Translations under genes and position numbers: made by a program | Source: Candidatus Aalborgicola lynettensis | GTDB taxonomy: Bacteria; Pseudomonadota; Gammaproteobacteria; Burkholderiales; Burkholderiaceae_C | Direction: 5' to 3' | Length of the DNA stretch: 64,000 nt | NCBI GenBank assembly: GCA_016719405.1 | Contig: JADJZE010000001.1 | Coordinates: forward strand, 124,001 to 188,000 | Shown here: piece after piece, positions 1-8,632 of the stretch | Layout: each line of letters begins with the position of its first letter | Numbering within the stretch: position 1 is the first letter of the stretch | The notes under the pieces: generated by a model | Seen by the model: the letters and a program-made list of their open reading frames with translations, nothing else | Told to the model about the DNA's origin: nothing | Databases searched by the model: none

Positions 1-461
1 CGTTTCAAGCGCCAGCCGCCGCGGCATCGGGCTCCATGATCGGCTCGGCACTGACGGGTTCGCAATCCTGGGGCATTCCGGCTGGCTTTGATACCGAGGG
101 CTTCATCAAGGCCGCCAAGGCCAATTTCATTACCCTGCAGGCAGCGTGGGACCGGTCTGACATCTCCGCCCTGCGCGCCATGATGACCGATGCCATGCTG
201 GTGGAAATTCGCTCCCAACTGGCCGAACGTGAATCCCACACCGGTGCAGCCCCCAATCTGACCGAGGTGGTGATGATTGAGGCCCATCTGCTGGGCATTG
301 AAGACCAGGCCGATGAGTACATGGCCAGCGTGGAGTTTTCCGGCATGATCCGTGAAGAACCGTCGGCCGGCCCCAGCCCTTTCCGGGAAGTCTGGAATAT
401 GACCAAGGCCAAATCCGGCTCCACGGGTTGGCTGGTTGCGGGCGTGCAAGCCTTGCAATAA
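1..461 (+). CDS. Tim44-like domain protein, C-terminal part (5' end outside window)
   Basis: The frame is open from base 3 to the stop at 459-461, giving 152 visible residues; the first ATG (36) lies mid-protein, so the gene starts upstream of the window. The visible part resembles the Tim44-like fold of bacterial proteins related to mitochondrial Tim44 and the mL45 ribosomal protein: a helical start (GFIKAAKANFITLQAAWDR), a short acidic helix, then a beta-rich half ending in a W-L-V-A-G strand. Family members usually carry an N-terminal signal or membrane anchor, which would be in the missing part. Their bacterial role is unsettled, though membrane association has been proposed. It lies about 60 bp upstream of ubiJ on the same strand. 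Confidence 0.7.
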   Translation, partial: FQAPAAAASGSMIGSALTGSQSWGIPAGFDTEGFIKAAKANFITLQAAWDRSDISALRAMMTDAMLVEIRSQLAERESHTGAAPNLTEVVMIEAHLLGIEDQADEYMASVEFSGMIREEPSAGPSPFREVWNMTKAKSGSTGWLVAGVQALQ

Positions 462-521
462 GCAACGCTTGCAGGTTTCCAGGCCGCAACCATTGCGGAC
501 TGGCCCCGTATTCGGGGAATA

Positions 522-1073
522 ATGGGGGCTATGGCAACACAGTCCCCTTTTTCTTTGCTGGAGGGTCTCCTCCAAAGTTTCAACCTCTCCCATGCCGCGC
601 CCACCTGGGCTGTGGATGAAGTGCATCGCCGCACAGTGCTGCTGCTCAACCATGTGTTGATGCAGGAGCCACAAGCCATGGAGCGATTGGCGCGCCAGAA
701 AGGTCGCATCGTGCTCACCCAGTGGCGCAGCTTTGTGTTCAAGGTTCTCATCACCCCTGCAGGGCTGCTGGATCTGGCGCCAGCGGCTACTAGCGCCGAT
801 TTAACGCTCATCATCACCGAAGACAACCCCTTGGCCATTGCACAGGCGCTGCTGCAAGGTGACAAGCCCGCCGTGCGTATCGAGGGGGACGTGCAGTTGG
901 CGGCAGAGGTCAACTGGTTGACCGACCACGTGCGCTGGGATCTGGAGGAAGACCTGGCCCGCGTCATGGGTGATGCCCCCGCACATGGCTTGGCGCAGGC
1001 CGCTAAAACCATGGCCCAGGCCTTGCGGCAATTTGTGGGCGCGGGTGTCGGTACCGGCAAGCCGACAGCATGA
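522..1073 (+). CDS. ubiJ: ubiquinone biosynthesis accessory factor UbiJ (SCP2-like)
   Basis: 183 residues. The N-terminal two thirds resemble the SCP2 sterol-carrier-like lipid-binding fold (strands around VFKVLITPAGLLDL and LTLIITEDN, then AVRIEGDVQLA), followed by an amphipathic helical tail (WDLEEDLARVMG). UbiJ binds the isoprenoid tail of ubiquinone intermediates and helps assemble the aerobic Ubi complex with UbiK. Its stop overlaps the ubiB start by 4 nt (ATGA), the usual ubiJ-ubiB coupling. ATG 522 and ATG 531 are both possible starts; 531 would remove three residues. The antisense frames are shadows. Confidence 0.88.
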   Translation: MGAMATQSPFSLLEGLLQSFNLSHAAPTWAVDEVHRRTVLLLNHVLMQEPQAMERLARQKGRIVLTQWRSFVFKVLITPAGLLDLAPAATSADLTLIITEDNPLAIAQALLQGDKPAVRIEGDVQLAAEVNWLTDHVRWDLEEDLARVMGDAPAHGLAQAAKTMAQALRQFVGAGVGTGKPTA

Positions 1074-2635
1074 ACCGCTTCGCGCGCGGCATTTTCATCG
1101 CCTGGGTGATTTTTCGCTACGGGCTCGATGAGCTGGTTCTGAGTCACTTCCAGACGCCGGGCCTGCGTTTGCTGGCGCGCGTTACCTTGCTCGGGCGCAA
1201 ACTGGATGCCCCGCGTGGGCAGCGATTGCGCGAGGCGCTGGAGCGCCTGGGGCCCATATTTGTCAAGTTTGGACAGGTGCTGTCTACCCGGCGCGATTTG
1301 CTGCCGCTGGACATTGCCGATGAACTGGCACGTCTGCAAGACCGGGTGCCGCCTTTTCCATCGGAGGTGGCGGTGGCCACCATTGAGCGCGCTTTGCGCA
1401 AGCCACTCAACGAGATTTTTGTATCGTTTGAACACCAGCCGGTGGCCAGTGCGTCCATTGCCCAGGTCCATTTTGCGGTGCTGCGCGATCGCCAGGGGCG
1501 TGAACGCCAAGTGGCCGTCAAGGTGCTGCGCCCCAATATGCTGGGCGCCATTGAGCAGGATTTGCGCTTGATGCGCATGATGGCAGGCTGGGTCGAGCGC
1601 CTGTCAGACGACGGCCGGCGCCTGCGTCCCCGCGAGGTGGTGGCCGAGTTTGACAAGTACCTGCACGACGAGTTGGACCTGGTGCGCGAGGCATCGAGCG
1701 CCGCCCAGTTGCGCCGCAATATGGAGGGCTTGCAACTGGTGATGGTGCCCGAAATGTTGTGGGATTACTGCACCGTAGACGTGCTGGTCATGGAGCGCAT
1801 GTACGGGGTGCCCATTAGCCAGGTGGATCGTCTTCGGGCGGCGGGGGTGGATATCCCCAAGCTGGCGCGCGATGGGGTAACCATCTTCTTTACCCAGGTT
1901 TTTCGCGACGGTTTTTTTCATGCCGACATGCACCCCGGCAACATCCAGGTGAGCTTGGCGCCAGAGACGTTTGGCCGCTATATTTCGCTGGACTTCGGCA
2001 TTGTGGGTAGCCTCACCGAGACCGATAAGGAGTATCTGGCGCAAAATTTTGCGGCGTTCTTCCGGCGTGATTACAAACGCGTTTCCGAGTTGCATATTGA
2101 ATCGGGCTGGGTGCCCGCCAACACCCGCGTGGACGAACTCGAAGCCGCCATTCGGGCTGTTTGCGAGCCGTATTTCGATCGCCCCTTGAAAGAAATTTCG
2201 CTGGGTATGGTGCTCATGCGGCTGTTCCAGGCCTCGCGGCGTTTTCAGGTCGAAATCCAGCCGCAACTGGTCTTGCTGCAAAAAACCCTGCTCAACATCG
2301 AAGGACTGGGCCGTGACTTGGACCCCGAGCTGGATTTGTGGGCCACTGCCAAGCCGTTTCTGGAGCAGTGGATGCTGGGCCAGGTGGGGCCGCAAAAATT
2401 GCTGGAGCAACTCAAAGCGCAGGCACCGTTGTATGCGAAATTGCTGCCGGAGTTGCCGATGCTGCTGCGCACCTATTTGCGCCGTAGCGCTGTCGATTCG
2501 GACCAGGCGGTGGCAGAGTTGCTGGTGGAACAAAAACGCACCAACCGGCTGCTGCAGGCTCTGGTCTGCGCAGTGATCGGGTTTGCACTGGGCATGGTGG
2601 TGATGCAGCTGGTGGTGCGGGTACGGCTTTTTTAA
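1070..2635 (+). CDS. ubiB: UbiB, atypical protein-kinase-like ATPase for ubiquinone biosynthesis
   Basis: 521 residues, near the usual UbiB length. Visible family marks: the KxGQ motif (KFGQ, 66-69) that replaces the normal nucleotide loop, a serine/alanine-rich loop (PVASASIAQVH), the ATP-site lysine in VAVKVLRPN, the catalytic-loop equivalent HADMHPGN, the metal-binding DFG (LDFGIVG), and two hydrophobic C-terminal segments (from about residue 495) that anchor it in the inner membrane. UbiB is needed for aerobic coenzyme Q synthesis and is thought to use ATP to extract or remodel lipid intermediates. It is coupled to ubiJ by a 4-nt overlap. Confidence 0.95.
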   Translation: MNRFARGIFIAWVIFRYGLDELVLSHFQTPGLRLLARVTLLGRKLDAPRGQRLREALERLGPIFVKFGQVLSTRRDLLPLDIADELARLQDRVPPFPSEVAVATIERALRKPLNEIFVSFEHQPVASASIAQVHFAVLRDRQGRERQVAVKVLRPNMLGAIEQDLRLMRMMAGWVERLSDDGRRLRPREVVAEFDKYLHDELDLVREASSAAQLRRNMEGLQLVMVPEMLWDYCTVDVLVMERMYGVPISQVDRLRAAGVDIPKLARDGVTIFFTQVFRDGFFHADMHPGNIQVSLAPETFGRYISLDFGIVGSLTETDKEYLAQNFAAFFRRDYKRVSELHIESGWVPANTRVDELEAAIRAVCEPYFDRPLKEISLGMVLMRLFQASRRFQVEIQPQLVLLQKTLLNIEGLGRDLDPELDLWATAKPFLEQWMLGQVGPQKLLEQLKAQAPLYAKLLPELPMLLRTYLRRSAVDSDQAVAELLVEQKRTNRLLQALVCAVIGFALGMVVMQLVVRVRLF

Positions 2636-2644
2636 TGGGCGCCC

Positions 2645-2650
2645 TATAAT
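2645..2650 (+). promoter_or_regulatory. possible -10 element before the fmdB-like gene
   Basis: A perfect TATAAT lies 38 bp before the ATG of the FmdB-like gene, in the short gap after ubiB. No good -35 hexamer is visible at 16-18 bp spacing, so promoter activity is an inference from the -10 match and its position. Confidence 0.35.
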
Positions 2651-2687
2651 CAAAGGCTTTGTAACCCGAAGCCAGAGCGATCGATAC

Positions 2688-2996
2688 ATGCCCATTTATG
2701 CCTACAAATGCGAGTCCTGCGGATTTGCCAAGGACGTATTGCAGAAGATGTCCGATGCACCACTGGAGGTTTGCCCCGCTTGTGCCCAGAGCACCTTCAA
2801 AAAGCAGTTGACGGCCGCTGGATTCCAATTGAAGGGCTCCGGCTGGTACGCCACCGATTTCAAAGGCGGTGGCACGTCGGCACCCGCTGTTGTGCCGGCG
2901 GATGGCGCGGGGTCTGGCGAGGCAACTGGCCCCAAGGCCGACCCAGCACCCGCTGCAACGCCGGCGCCAGCGTCATCTGCGTCGAGTGACGTTTAA
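2688..2996 (+). CDS. FmdB-family zinc-ribbon protein
   Basis: 102 residues. The N-terminal half is the FmdB zinc ribbon: MPIYAYKCESCG gives C8 and C11, and VCPAC gives C29 and C32, which should bind one zinc. The C-terminal 40 residues are low-complexity Ala/Pro/Gly/Ser. The family was named after a putative regulator of formamide/amide use in Methylophilus, but that role is not general. It sits directly before the DUF502 gene and aspS, an order common in Burkholderiales. Start ATG 2688 is well placed because MPIYxYxC is the family's normal N-terminus. Confidence 0.85.
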   Translation: MPIYAYKCESCGFAKDVLQKMSDAPLEVCPACAQSTFKKQLTAAGFQLKGSGWYATDFKGGGTSAPAVVPADGAGSGEATGPKADPAPAATPAPASSASSDV

Positions 2997-3023
2997 GCCC
3001 CCTTGCTCCTTACTGGATTCACC

Positions 3024-3671
3024 GTGCCTTATAAAAAGTACATGCTCACTGGCCTGATGGTCTGGCTTCCGCTGGCCATTACGATTGCCGTGCTGTCGTA
3101 TTTTGTGCGTTCCATGGATGGCATTCTGGGGGGGCTGCTGACCGGCTGGGAAGCAGTGGCTTCTCCGGATATGGGACCGGTGATTCAGCGTCTGCGCAGC
3201 ATTCCGGGCTTGGGCGTGTTGCTGGTGGCTGCCGTGATGTTGGTGACCGGTGCGTTTGTTTCGAATGTGGCAGGTCGCTGGTGGTTTAAACAATGGGACC
3301 GTTTGATAGCCCAGATTCCAATTGTCAAATCGATTTACAACAGTGTCAAGAAGGTGTCGGACACGCTGTTTTCCAGCAACGGCAACGCCTTTCGTACCGC
3401 CTTGCTGATCCAGTATCCACGCCCTGGTAGCTGGACCATTGCGTTTCAAACCGGTGCCCCCAGTGGCGAAGTGGCTTCGCACCTGGGAGCAGACTATGTC
3501 AGTGTGTATGTGCCGACCACCCCCAACCCGACCAGCGGATTCTTTTTGCTGATGCCGCGCGCCGACGTTATTGAATTGAAGATGAGTGTGGACCAGGCAC
3601 TGACCTATGTGATCTCCATGGGTTCCGTTGCACCCGCCGCGCTGGTTCCTGATTCGACTTTGTTGAAATAA
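3024..3671 (+). CDS. DUF502 family inner-membrane protein
   Basis: About 215 residues from GTG 3024; a TTG at 3003 and ATG at 3042 are in frame. I prefer 3024 because the protein then begins with a short basic peptide (PYKKYM) just before the first membrane segment (LTGLMVWLPLAITIAVLSYF), as is usual in DUF502. A second segment follows (GLGVLLVAAVMLVTGAFVSN), and the conserved PIVKSIYNSVKKVSDT stretch is a family hallmark. The soluble remainder contains a P-T-x-P-x-x-P/S-G-F motif. Function is unknown. It lies between the FmdB-like gene and aspS and is probably co-transcribed with them. Confidence 0.85.
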   Translation: MPYKKYMLTGLMVWLPLAITIAVLSYFVRSMDGILGGLLTGWEAVASPDMGPVIQRLRSIPGLGVLLVAAVMLVTGAFVSNVAGRWWFKQWDRLIAQIPIVKSIYNSVKKVSDTLFSSNGNAFRTALLIQYPRPGSWTIAFQTGAPSGEVASHLGADYVSVYVPTTPNPTSGFFLLMPRADVIELKMSVDQALTYVISMGSVAPAALVPDSTLLK

Positions 3672-3721
3672 ATTTTTGTTAAACCCGCTGCACCTTCGGT
3701 GTCGCGTTTTGAAAGCACGTT

Positions 3722-5566
3722 ATGGCCATGCGCTCCCACTATTGCGGTCTGGTGACCGAAGCCCAAATGGGTGAAACCGTTTCCCTGTGCGGATGGGTTA
3801 ACCGCCGTCGCGACCATGGTGGTGTGATCTTTGTGGACTTGCGCGACCGCGAAGGCTATGTTCAGGTGGTCTGCGACCCCGACCGCGCTGCCATGTTTGC
3901 AGTGGCTGAAAACGTGCGCAATGAATTTTGCGTGCAGGTCAAAGGTTTGGTGCGCGAGCGCCCCGCAGGTACGGTGAATGACAACCTCAAGAGCGGAAAA
4001 ATCGAGGTGCTGTGCCATGATCTGGTGGTGCTCAACCCCTCGGTGACACCCCCGTTCCAGTTGGATGACGACAACCTGTCTGAGACCACCCGCCTGACGC
4101 ACCGCGTGCTGGACCTGCGCCGCCCGTACATGCAAAACAACCTCATGCTGCGCTACCGCGTGTCCATGGAAGTGCGCAAGTTCCTTGATGCCAATGGCTT
4201 TGTGGACATTGAAACCCCCATGCTGACCAAGTCCACCCCGGAAGGTGCGCGCGACTATCTGGTGCCCAGCCGCGTGCACGATGGCCATTTCTTTGCGTTG
4301 CCCCAGTCGCCCCAACTGTTCAAGCAACTGCTGATGGTGGCCGGTTACGACCGTTATTACCAGATCACCAAATGCTTCCGCGACGAAGACCTGCGTGCCG
4401 ACCGCCAGCCCGAATTCACCCAGATCGATATTGAAACCTCGTTCCTGGGCGAGGAAGAAATCCGCGACATGTTCCAGGGCATGATTACCACGGTGTTCAA
4501 AAATACCATTGGCGTGGATCTGGGCGAGTTTCCGGTGATGACCTACCAGGAAGCCATGCACCTGTATGGTTCCGACAAGCCCGATCTGCGTGTGAACCTG
4601 AAGTTTGCCGAAGTCACCGATGTGATGGCCGATGTGGACTTTAAAGTCTTCTCCGGTGCCGCCACCATGAAGGGTGGTCGCGTGGTGGCGCTGCGCGTGC
4701 CCGGCGGGTCGGTCGAGGGTGGTGGCATCAGCCGCGGCGAGATTGACGCCTACACCGAGTTCGTCAAGATTTATGGCGCCAAGGGCTTGGCTTACATCCG
4801 CGTGAACGATGCCGCCAAGGGCCCGTGCCCGGACGACAAAGGCAAGTCCACCTGGCCGGGCCTGCAGTCGCCCATTGTTAAAAACATCCATGACAAGGCT
4901 TTGCAGACCGTGCTGGAGCGCTCGGGTGCACAAAACGGCGATCTGATTTTCTTTGGTGCCGACAAAGCCAAGATAGTTAACGATGCCATTGGCGCCCTGC
5001 GCATCAAAATTGGCCACAGCGAGTTTGGCAAAAAGAACGGCCTGTTCACAGGCGGCTGGCGCCCCATGTGGGTGGTGGATTTCCCCATGTTCGAGTACGA
5101 CGACGAGGCCGAGCGTTATACCGCCACCCACCACCCCTTTACGGCGCCCAAAGATGGCCACGAAGACTGGATGGTTTCGGCCCCCGAGAAGTGCATCTCC
5201 AAAGGGTACGACATGGTGCTCAATGGCTGGGAAATGGGCGGTGGCTCGGTGCGTATCCACCGCGCCGATGTGCAGCAAAAGGTGTTTGATGCGCTCAAAA
5301 TCACGCCCGAAGAGGCCCAACTCAAATTCGGCTTCCTGCTCGACGCGCTGCAATACGGCGCGCCCCCGCACGGAGGCTTGGCTTTTGGACTGGACCGCAT
5401 CGTGACCTTGATGACTGGCGCCGAGTCCATTCGTGACGTGATCGCTTTCCCCAAGACCCAGCGTGCCCAATGCCTGTTGACCCAGGCACCGTCTGCGGTG
5501 GACGAAAAGCAGTTGCGCGAACTGCACATCCGTCTGCGCACGCCCGACTTGACCAAGGCGGTTTGA
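3722..5566 (+). CDS. aspS: aspartyl-tRNA synthetase (bacterial type)
   Basis: 614 residues, typical of bacterial AspRS. Order: N-terminal OB-fold anticodon domain (CGWVNRRRDHGGVIFVDLRD), class II core motif 1 (DIETPMLTKSTPEGARDYLVP), motif 2 (FRDEDLRADRQPEFTQIDIE), the bacterial GAD insertion, and motif 3 (GLAFGLDRIV). It charges tRNA-Asp with aspartate. Whether it is discriminating or also charges tRNA-Asn cannot be decided here. ATG 3722 and ATG 3728 are both possible starts. A strong intrinsic terminator follows. The 757-residue open frame antisense to it (about 3605-5878) is a high-GC shadow. Confidence 0.97.
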   Translation: MAMRSHYCGLVTEAQMGETVSLCGWVNRRRDHGGVIFVDLRDREGYVQVVCDPDRAAMFAVAENVRNEFCVQVKGLVRERPAGTVNDNLKSGKIEVLCHDLVVLNPSVTPPFQLDDDNLSETTRLTHRVLDLRRPYMQNNLMLRYRVSMEVRKFLDANGFVDIETPMLTKSTPEGARDYLVPSRVHDGHFFALPQSPQLFKQLLMVAGYDRYYQITKCFRDEDLRADRQPEFTQIDIETSFLGEEEIRDMFQGMITTVFKNTIGVDLGEFPVMTYQEAMHLYGSDKPDLRVNLKFAEVTDVMADVDFKVFSGAATMKGGRVVALRVPGGSVEGGGISRGEIDAYTEFVKIYGAKGLAYIRVNDAAKGPCPDDKGKSTWPGLQSPIVKNIHDKALQTVLERSGAQNGDLIFFGADKAKIVNDAIGALRIKIGHSEFGKKNGLFTGGWRPMWVVDFPMFEYDDEAERYTATHHPFTAPKDGHEDWMVSAPEKCISKGYDMVLNGWEMGGGSVRIHRADVQQKVFDALKITPEEAQLKFGFLLDALQYGAPPHGGLAFGLDRIVTLMTGAESIRDVIAFPKTQRAQCLLTQAPSAVDEKQLRELHIRLRTPDLTKAV

Positions 5567-5586
5567 CGCTGCGCTTGGGGCACAAT

Positions 5587-5614
5587 AAAAGGCGCTGCTT
5601 GTAGCGCCTTTTTT
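5587..5614 (+). terminator. rho-independent terminator after aspS
   Basis: The 6-bp stem GGCGCT/AGCGCC has a 6-nt loop. A-rich sequence before it and TTTTTT directly after it extend the pairing. It begins 21 bp after the aspS stop and ends the fmdB-DUF502-aspS unit before the next gene on the same strand. Confidence 0.85.
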
Positions 5615-5667
5615 GTTTCTGCAGACCCATCGCGCCGCAGCGGCAGTTGGCCAACCGGGGATACGGA

Positions 5668-6399
5668 ATGACATTATTGCGTGTGGTGACCTACAACATC
5701 CACAAGGGCGTGCAAGGCATTGGGCCCCGGCGGCGGCTGGAGATTCACAACCTGGCGCACGCCGTGGCGCAACTGGATGCCGATATTGTGTGCCTGCAAG
5801 AGGTGCGCAAAATGCACCACGGCGAAGCGCAATATTTCCCCCACTGGCCCGAGTTGCCGCAGGCCGACTTTCTGGCACCCGATGGCTATGAGGCGGTATA
5901 CCGCACCAACGCCTACACCAAGCATGGCGAACATGGCAATGCCATGCTGTCGCGCTGGCCGGTGTTGAATCACCAGCACGAGGACATGTCCGATCACCGT
6001 TTCGAGCAGCGTGGTCTGCTGCACGTCGAAGTGCAAACCAACGGCCACACTGTGCACGTGGTGGTGGTGCACCTGGGCCTCATTAAGGCCAGCCGCGTGC
6101 GCCAGTTGGTGCAGCTCAAGCGTTATATCGCGCGCGAAATTCCGTCCGGTGCGCCGTTGGTGATTGCCGGGGATTTCAACGACTGGGGCCAACTGGTGCA
6201 CGAGTCGCTGGGCGCCATTGGTTTGCAGTCCTGCACGCAGGAGGCTGTGGCAACTTTCCCATCCCGTTTGCCATTGGGCCAGTTGGACCATATTTTTGTA
6301 CGCCACCTGGTTCCCCGCAGCGTGCACGTACCGCGAGGGGGCAACTGGGGTCGCATGTCGGACCATTTGCCGCTGATTGCGGAATTCGATCTTTCGTAA
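5668..6399 (+). CDS. endonuclease/exonuclease/phosphatase family protein
   Basis: 243 residues from ATG 5668; the frame extends to a TTG at 5647, but the ATG has a purine-rich stretch before it and gives the family-typical N-terminus. Motifs in order: VTYNIHKG (metal-site Asn), CLQEVR (catalytic Glu), VVVHLGL (catalytic His), AGDFNDW (Asp/Asn pair) and the terminal SDHLPL His. This is the metal-dependent phosphodiesterase fold shared with exonuclease III and sphingomyelinase; the substrate cannot be read from sequence. It is followed after 8 bp by the cardiolipin synthase gene, a pairing seen in other proteobacteria, so a role in lipid turnover is plausible but inferred. Confidence 0.85.
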   Translation: MTLLRVVTYNIHKGVQGIGPRRRLEIHNLAHAVAQLDADIVCLQEVRKMHHGEAQYFPHWPELPQADFLAPDGYEAVYRTNAYTKHGEHGNAMLSRWPVLNHQHEDMSDHRFEQRGLLHVEVQTNGHTVHVVVVHLGLIKASRVRQLVQLKRYIAREIPSGAPLVIAGDFNDWGQLVHESLGAIGLQSCTQEAVATFPSRLPLGQLDHIFVRHLVPRSVHVPRGGNWGRMSDHLPLIAEFDLS

Positions 6400-6407
6400 G
6401 GCCACCA

Positions 6408-7658
6408 TTGATCCCGCCGCAGATTGCTCCTGGTCACGAACTTACGCTCCTGCGCAAGGGCGCCGATTTTTTCCCCACGCTGGTGGCGGCCATCGACGGC
6501 AGTTACCGCGAGGTTCGGCTGGAAACCTATATTTTTCACTTTGACCCGTCTGGCGAACGGGTAGCAACTGCCTTGGTGCGTGCCGCCCGGCGCGGTGTGG
6601 CGGTGTACTTGGTGATGGACGGCATTGGAACGCCCGAGGTGCCGGATCACTGGGTGCAGCAGTTTGATGGGGCGGGTGTGCACTGGCACCGATTTTCGCC
6701 CTTGGGTCCGCTGGGTTTGTTGATACCGGGCCAGTGGCGACGTTTGCACCGCAAACTTTGTGTGGTGGACATGCATATTGGCTTTTGTGGTGGCATCAAT
6801 ATCGTCGATGATTATTGCGATCCCGCCCACGGCGCCCTGGACTCCCCGCGATTTGACTTTGCGGTGCGGGTCAGTGGGCCTCTGGTTGATGATATGCACC
6901 GCGCCATGGCCCATTTCTGGGAGCGTCTGGTGGTAAGCCACCAGTTGGAGCACCTGCAGTTCGAACGTGCGCGCCAAATGCTGAAAGATACCTGGGATGC
7001 GTTGCCAACCCCGTTAATCGGCAGGCTGCACCGTGGGCAGGATCACACTGGGGCATCGGATGTTCTACCCGCGCTGCCTGTGGGCGCGCAAGCCGTTCTG
7101 GTGTTGCGTGACAACCTGCAAAACCGCAACCGGATTGAACGCGCATACCGCAAGGCCATTGCCGATGCCCGAGGGGAAATACTCATCGCCAACGCCTATT
7201 TTTTGCCCGGTGGCAAATTGCGCCGCGCGCTGATCCACGCCGCACGCCGGGGGGTGCGGGTGGGACTGTTGGTGCAGGGGCGGTACGAAAACTTCATGCA
7301 ATTCCACGCATCCCGACCGGTGCTGGGTGCCCTGCTCGCGGCGGGGATCGAGATTCACGAATATTCCGTCAGTTTTTTGCATGCCAAGGTGGCGGTGGTG
7401 GATGGATACTGGGCTACGGTGGGGTCCTCGAACCTGGACCCACTGAGTTTGTTGCTGGCGCGCGAAGCCAATGTGGTGGTCGAAGACCGTGCTTTTGCAA
7501 CCGAGTTGCGCACCTGCTTGACCAACGCCATGCAAACGCAGGGAACACTGCTGAATGCGCAGGCCCTTGCCAATCGACCCTTGCGCCAGCGTGTGTTGGA
7601 CCACATTGCGTATGCGGGCATGCGCCTGCTGCTTTTTCTGAGTGGTAGGCGCTATTAA
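6408..7658 (+). CDS. clsB: cardiolipin synthase ClsB (phospholipase D superfamily)
   Basis: 416 residues with two HKD phosphodiesterase half-sites: HRKLCVVDMHIGFCGGIN and HAKVAVVDGYWATVGSSN. Length and lack of N-terminal membrane helices match ClsB rather than ClsA. The enzyme makes cardiolipin from phosphatidylglycerol, and ClsB-type enzymes can also use phosphatidylethanolamine. The start appears to be TTG 6408, 8 bp after the upstream stop; no ATG occurs before the conserved region. The last codons are followed at once by a copy of the 57-bp repeat. Translational linkage with the preceding gene is likely. Confidence 0.88.
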   Translation: MIPPQIAPGHELTLLRKGADFFPTLVAAIDGSYREVRLETYIFHFDPSGERVATALVRAARRGVAVYLVMDGIGTPEVPDHWVQQFDGAGVHWHRFSPLGPLGLLIPGQWRRLHRKLCVVDMHIGFCGGINIVDDYCDPAHGALDSPRFDFAVRVSGPLVDDMHRAMAHFWERLVVSHQLEHLQFERARQMLKDTWDALPTPLIGRLHRGQDHTGASDVLPALPVGAQAVLVLRDNLQNRNRIERAYRKAIADARGEILIANAYFLPGGKLRRALIHAARRGVRVGLLVQGRYENFMQFHASRPVLGALLAAGIEIHEYSVSFLHAKVAVVDGYWATVGSSNLDPLSLLLAREANVVVEDRAFATELRTCLTNAMQTQGTLLNAQALANRPLRQRVLDHIAYAGMRLLLFLSGRRY

Positions 7659-7707
7659 ATTTATAGCTGCTTACGCAAACAGGACGGGCGAAAACGACCA
7701 AAAACCT
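7651..7707 (+). repeat. 57-bp dispersed repeat, copy a
   Basis: A diverged copy that starts GCTATTAAATTTATAGCTGC and ends in a run of CCAAAAA. It overlaps the clsB stop region and fills most of the clsB-folE gap. The GCGCACG/CGTGCGC palindrome seen in other copies is eroded here. Confidence 0.75.
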
Positions 7708-7736
7708 TACTAGCCAAAGGCTGTTAGTATTCCTGC

Positions 7737-8462
7737 ATGTTAATGAAAACCCTGAGCACCATGACCTCCACTGATGCCGAAGAAGGAATCCCGGTTTCCG
7801 TCAAAATTCGGGAGCGCCTGCTGGCGGCTCGCAAAAAGTTCCACGCGAACGACAACATTGCCGAGTTCATTGTTCCGGGAGAGCTGGAAAAGCTGCTTGA
7901 CGAAGTCGAAATCAAGATGCAAGGGGTTTTGGACAGCCTGGTTATTGACACCGTCAATGACCACAATACCGACAACACGGCCCGCCGGGTGGCCAAAATG
8001 TACGTCAATGAGGTGTTCAAAGGCCGCTACGTACCGGTGCCGTCGATTACCGAGTTTCCCAATGTGGGCCACTTGAACGAGTTGATGATTGTTGGGCCTA
8101 TCACGGTGCGCAGTGCCTGCAGCCACCATTTTTGTCCGGTCATCGGCAAAATCTGGATTGGCGTCATGCCCAACGAACACACCAACGTCATTGGTTTGAG
8201 CAAATACGCCCGCCTGGCCGAATGGATCATGGGGCGTCCGCAAATTCAGGAAGAAGCGGTGGTGCAACTGGCCGATCTGATTCAGGAAAAAACCCAGCCC
8301 GACGGCTTGGCGATCGTCATGGAGGCCAGCCACTACTGCATGGCGTGGCGCGGTGTGAAGGACATGGACAGCCGAATGATCAATTCGGTCATGCGCGGGG
8401 TGTTCCTTAAGGACCCCAATTTGCGCCGCGAGTTCTTGTCCCTTATTCCCCGTAAAGGATAG
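7737..8462 (+). CDS. folE: GTP cyclohydrolase I
   Basis: 241 residues. FolE converts GTP to 7,8-dihydroneopterin triphosphate, the first step of tetrahydrofolate synthesis. Clear motifs: DTVNDHNTDNTARRVAKMYV (N-terminal helix), the zinc-binding CSHHFCPVIGK, HTNVIGLSKYARLAEW, and EASHYCMAWRGVKD with the second zinc cysteine. The start ATG 7737 gives MLMKTLS; ATG 7743 is also in frame. The N-terminus is about 20 residues longer than the E. coli enzyme, as in several betaproteobacteria. Confidence 0.95.
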   Translation: MLMKTLSTMTSTDAEEGIPVSVKIRERLLAARKKFHANDNIAEFIVPGELEKLLDEVEIKMQGVLDSLVIDTVNDHNTDNTARRVAKMYVNEVFKGRYVPVPSITEFPNVGHLNELMIVGPITVRSACSHHFCPVIGKIWIGVMPNEHTNVIGLSKYARLAEWIMGRPQIQEEAVVQLADLIQEKTQPDGLAIVMEASHYCMAWRGVKDMDSRMINSVMRGVFLKDPNLRREFLSLIPRKG

Positions 8463-8468
8463 TATGCG

Positions 8469-8632
8469 ACCCCCACGTTCTTCACTTCGTGTAATCACTG
8501 CCCCCCGAGGGGGCACGGCCACCCTTGGGGCGGCCCTGCGGGAGGCCTGACTTTGAAACCCCCACGTTCTTCACTTCGTGTAATCACCTGCCCCCACCCC
8601 ACCCCACCAGGGCGGCCTGCGGGAGGCCTGAC
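8469..8632 (+). repeat. imperfect tandem repeat between folE and the BLUF gene
   Basis: Two adjacent copies (about 8469-8551 and 8558-8632) share ACCCCCACGTTCTTCACTTC followed by GTGTAATCAC, and both end in GCGGGAGGCCTGAC. The middles differ. The second copy ends directly at the BLUF start codon, so its GGGAGG (8621-8626) serves as that gene's ribosome-binding site. It belongs to a C/G-rich intergenic repeat class that also appears near 35205, 52500 and 55770. Confidence 0.8.

Noticed and set aside
3605..5878. 757-codon open frame on the minus strand opposite aspS
   Set aside because: It is antisense to a clear aspartyl-tRNA synthetase, His/Gln-rich and without family resemblance; such frames are common shadows in high-GC DNA.
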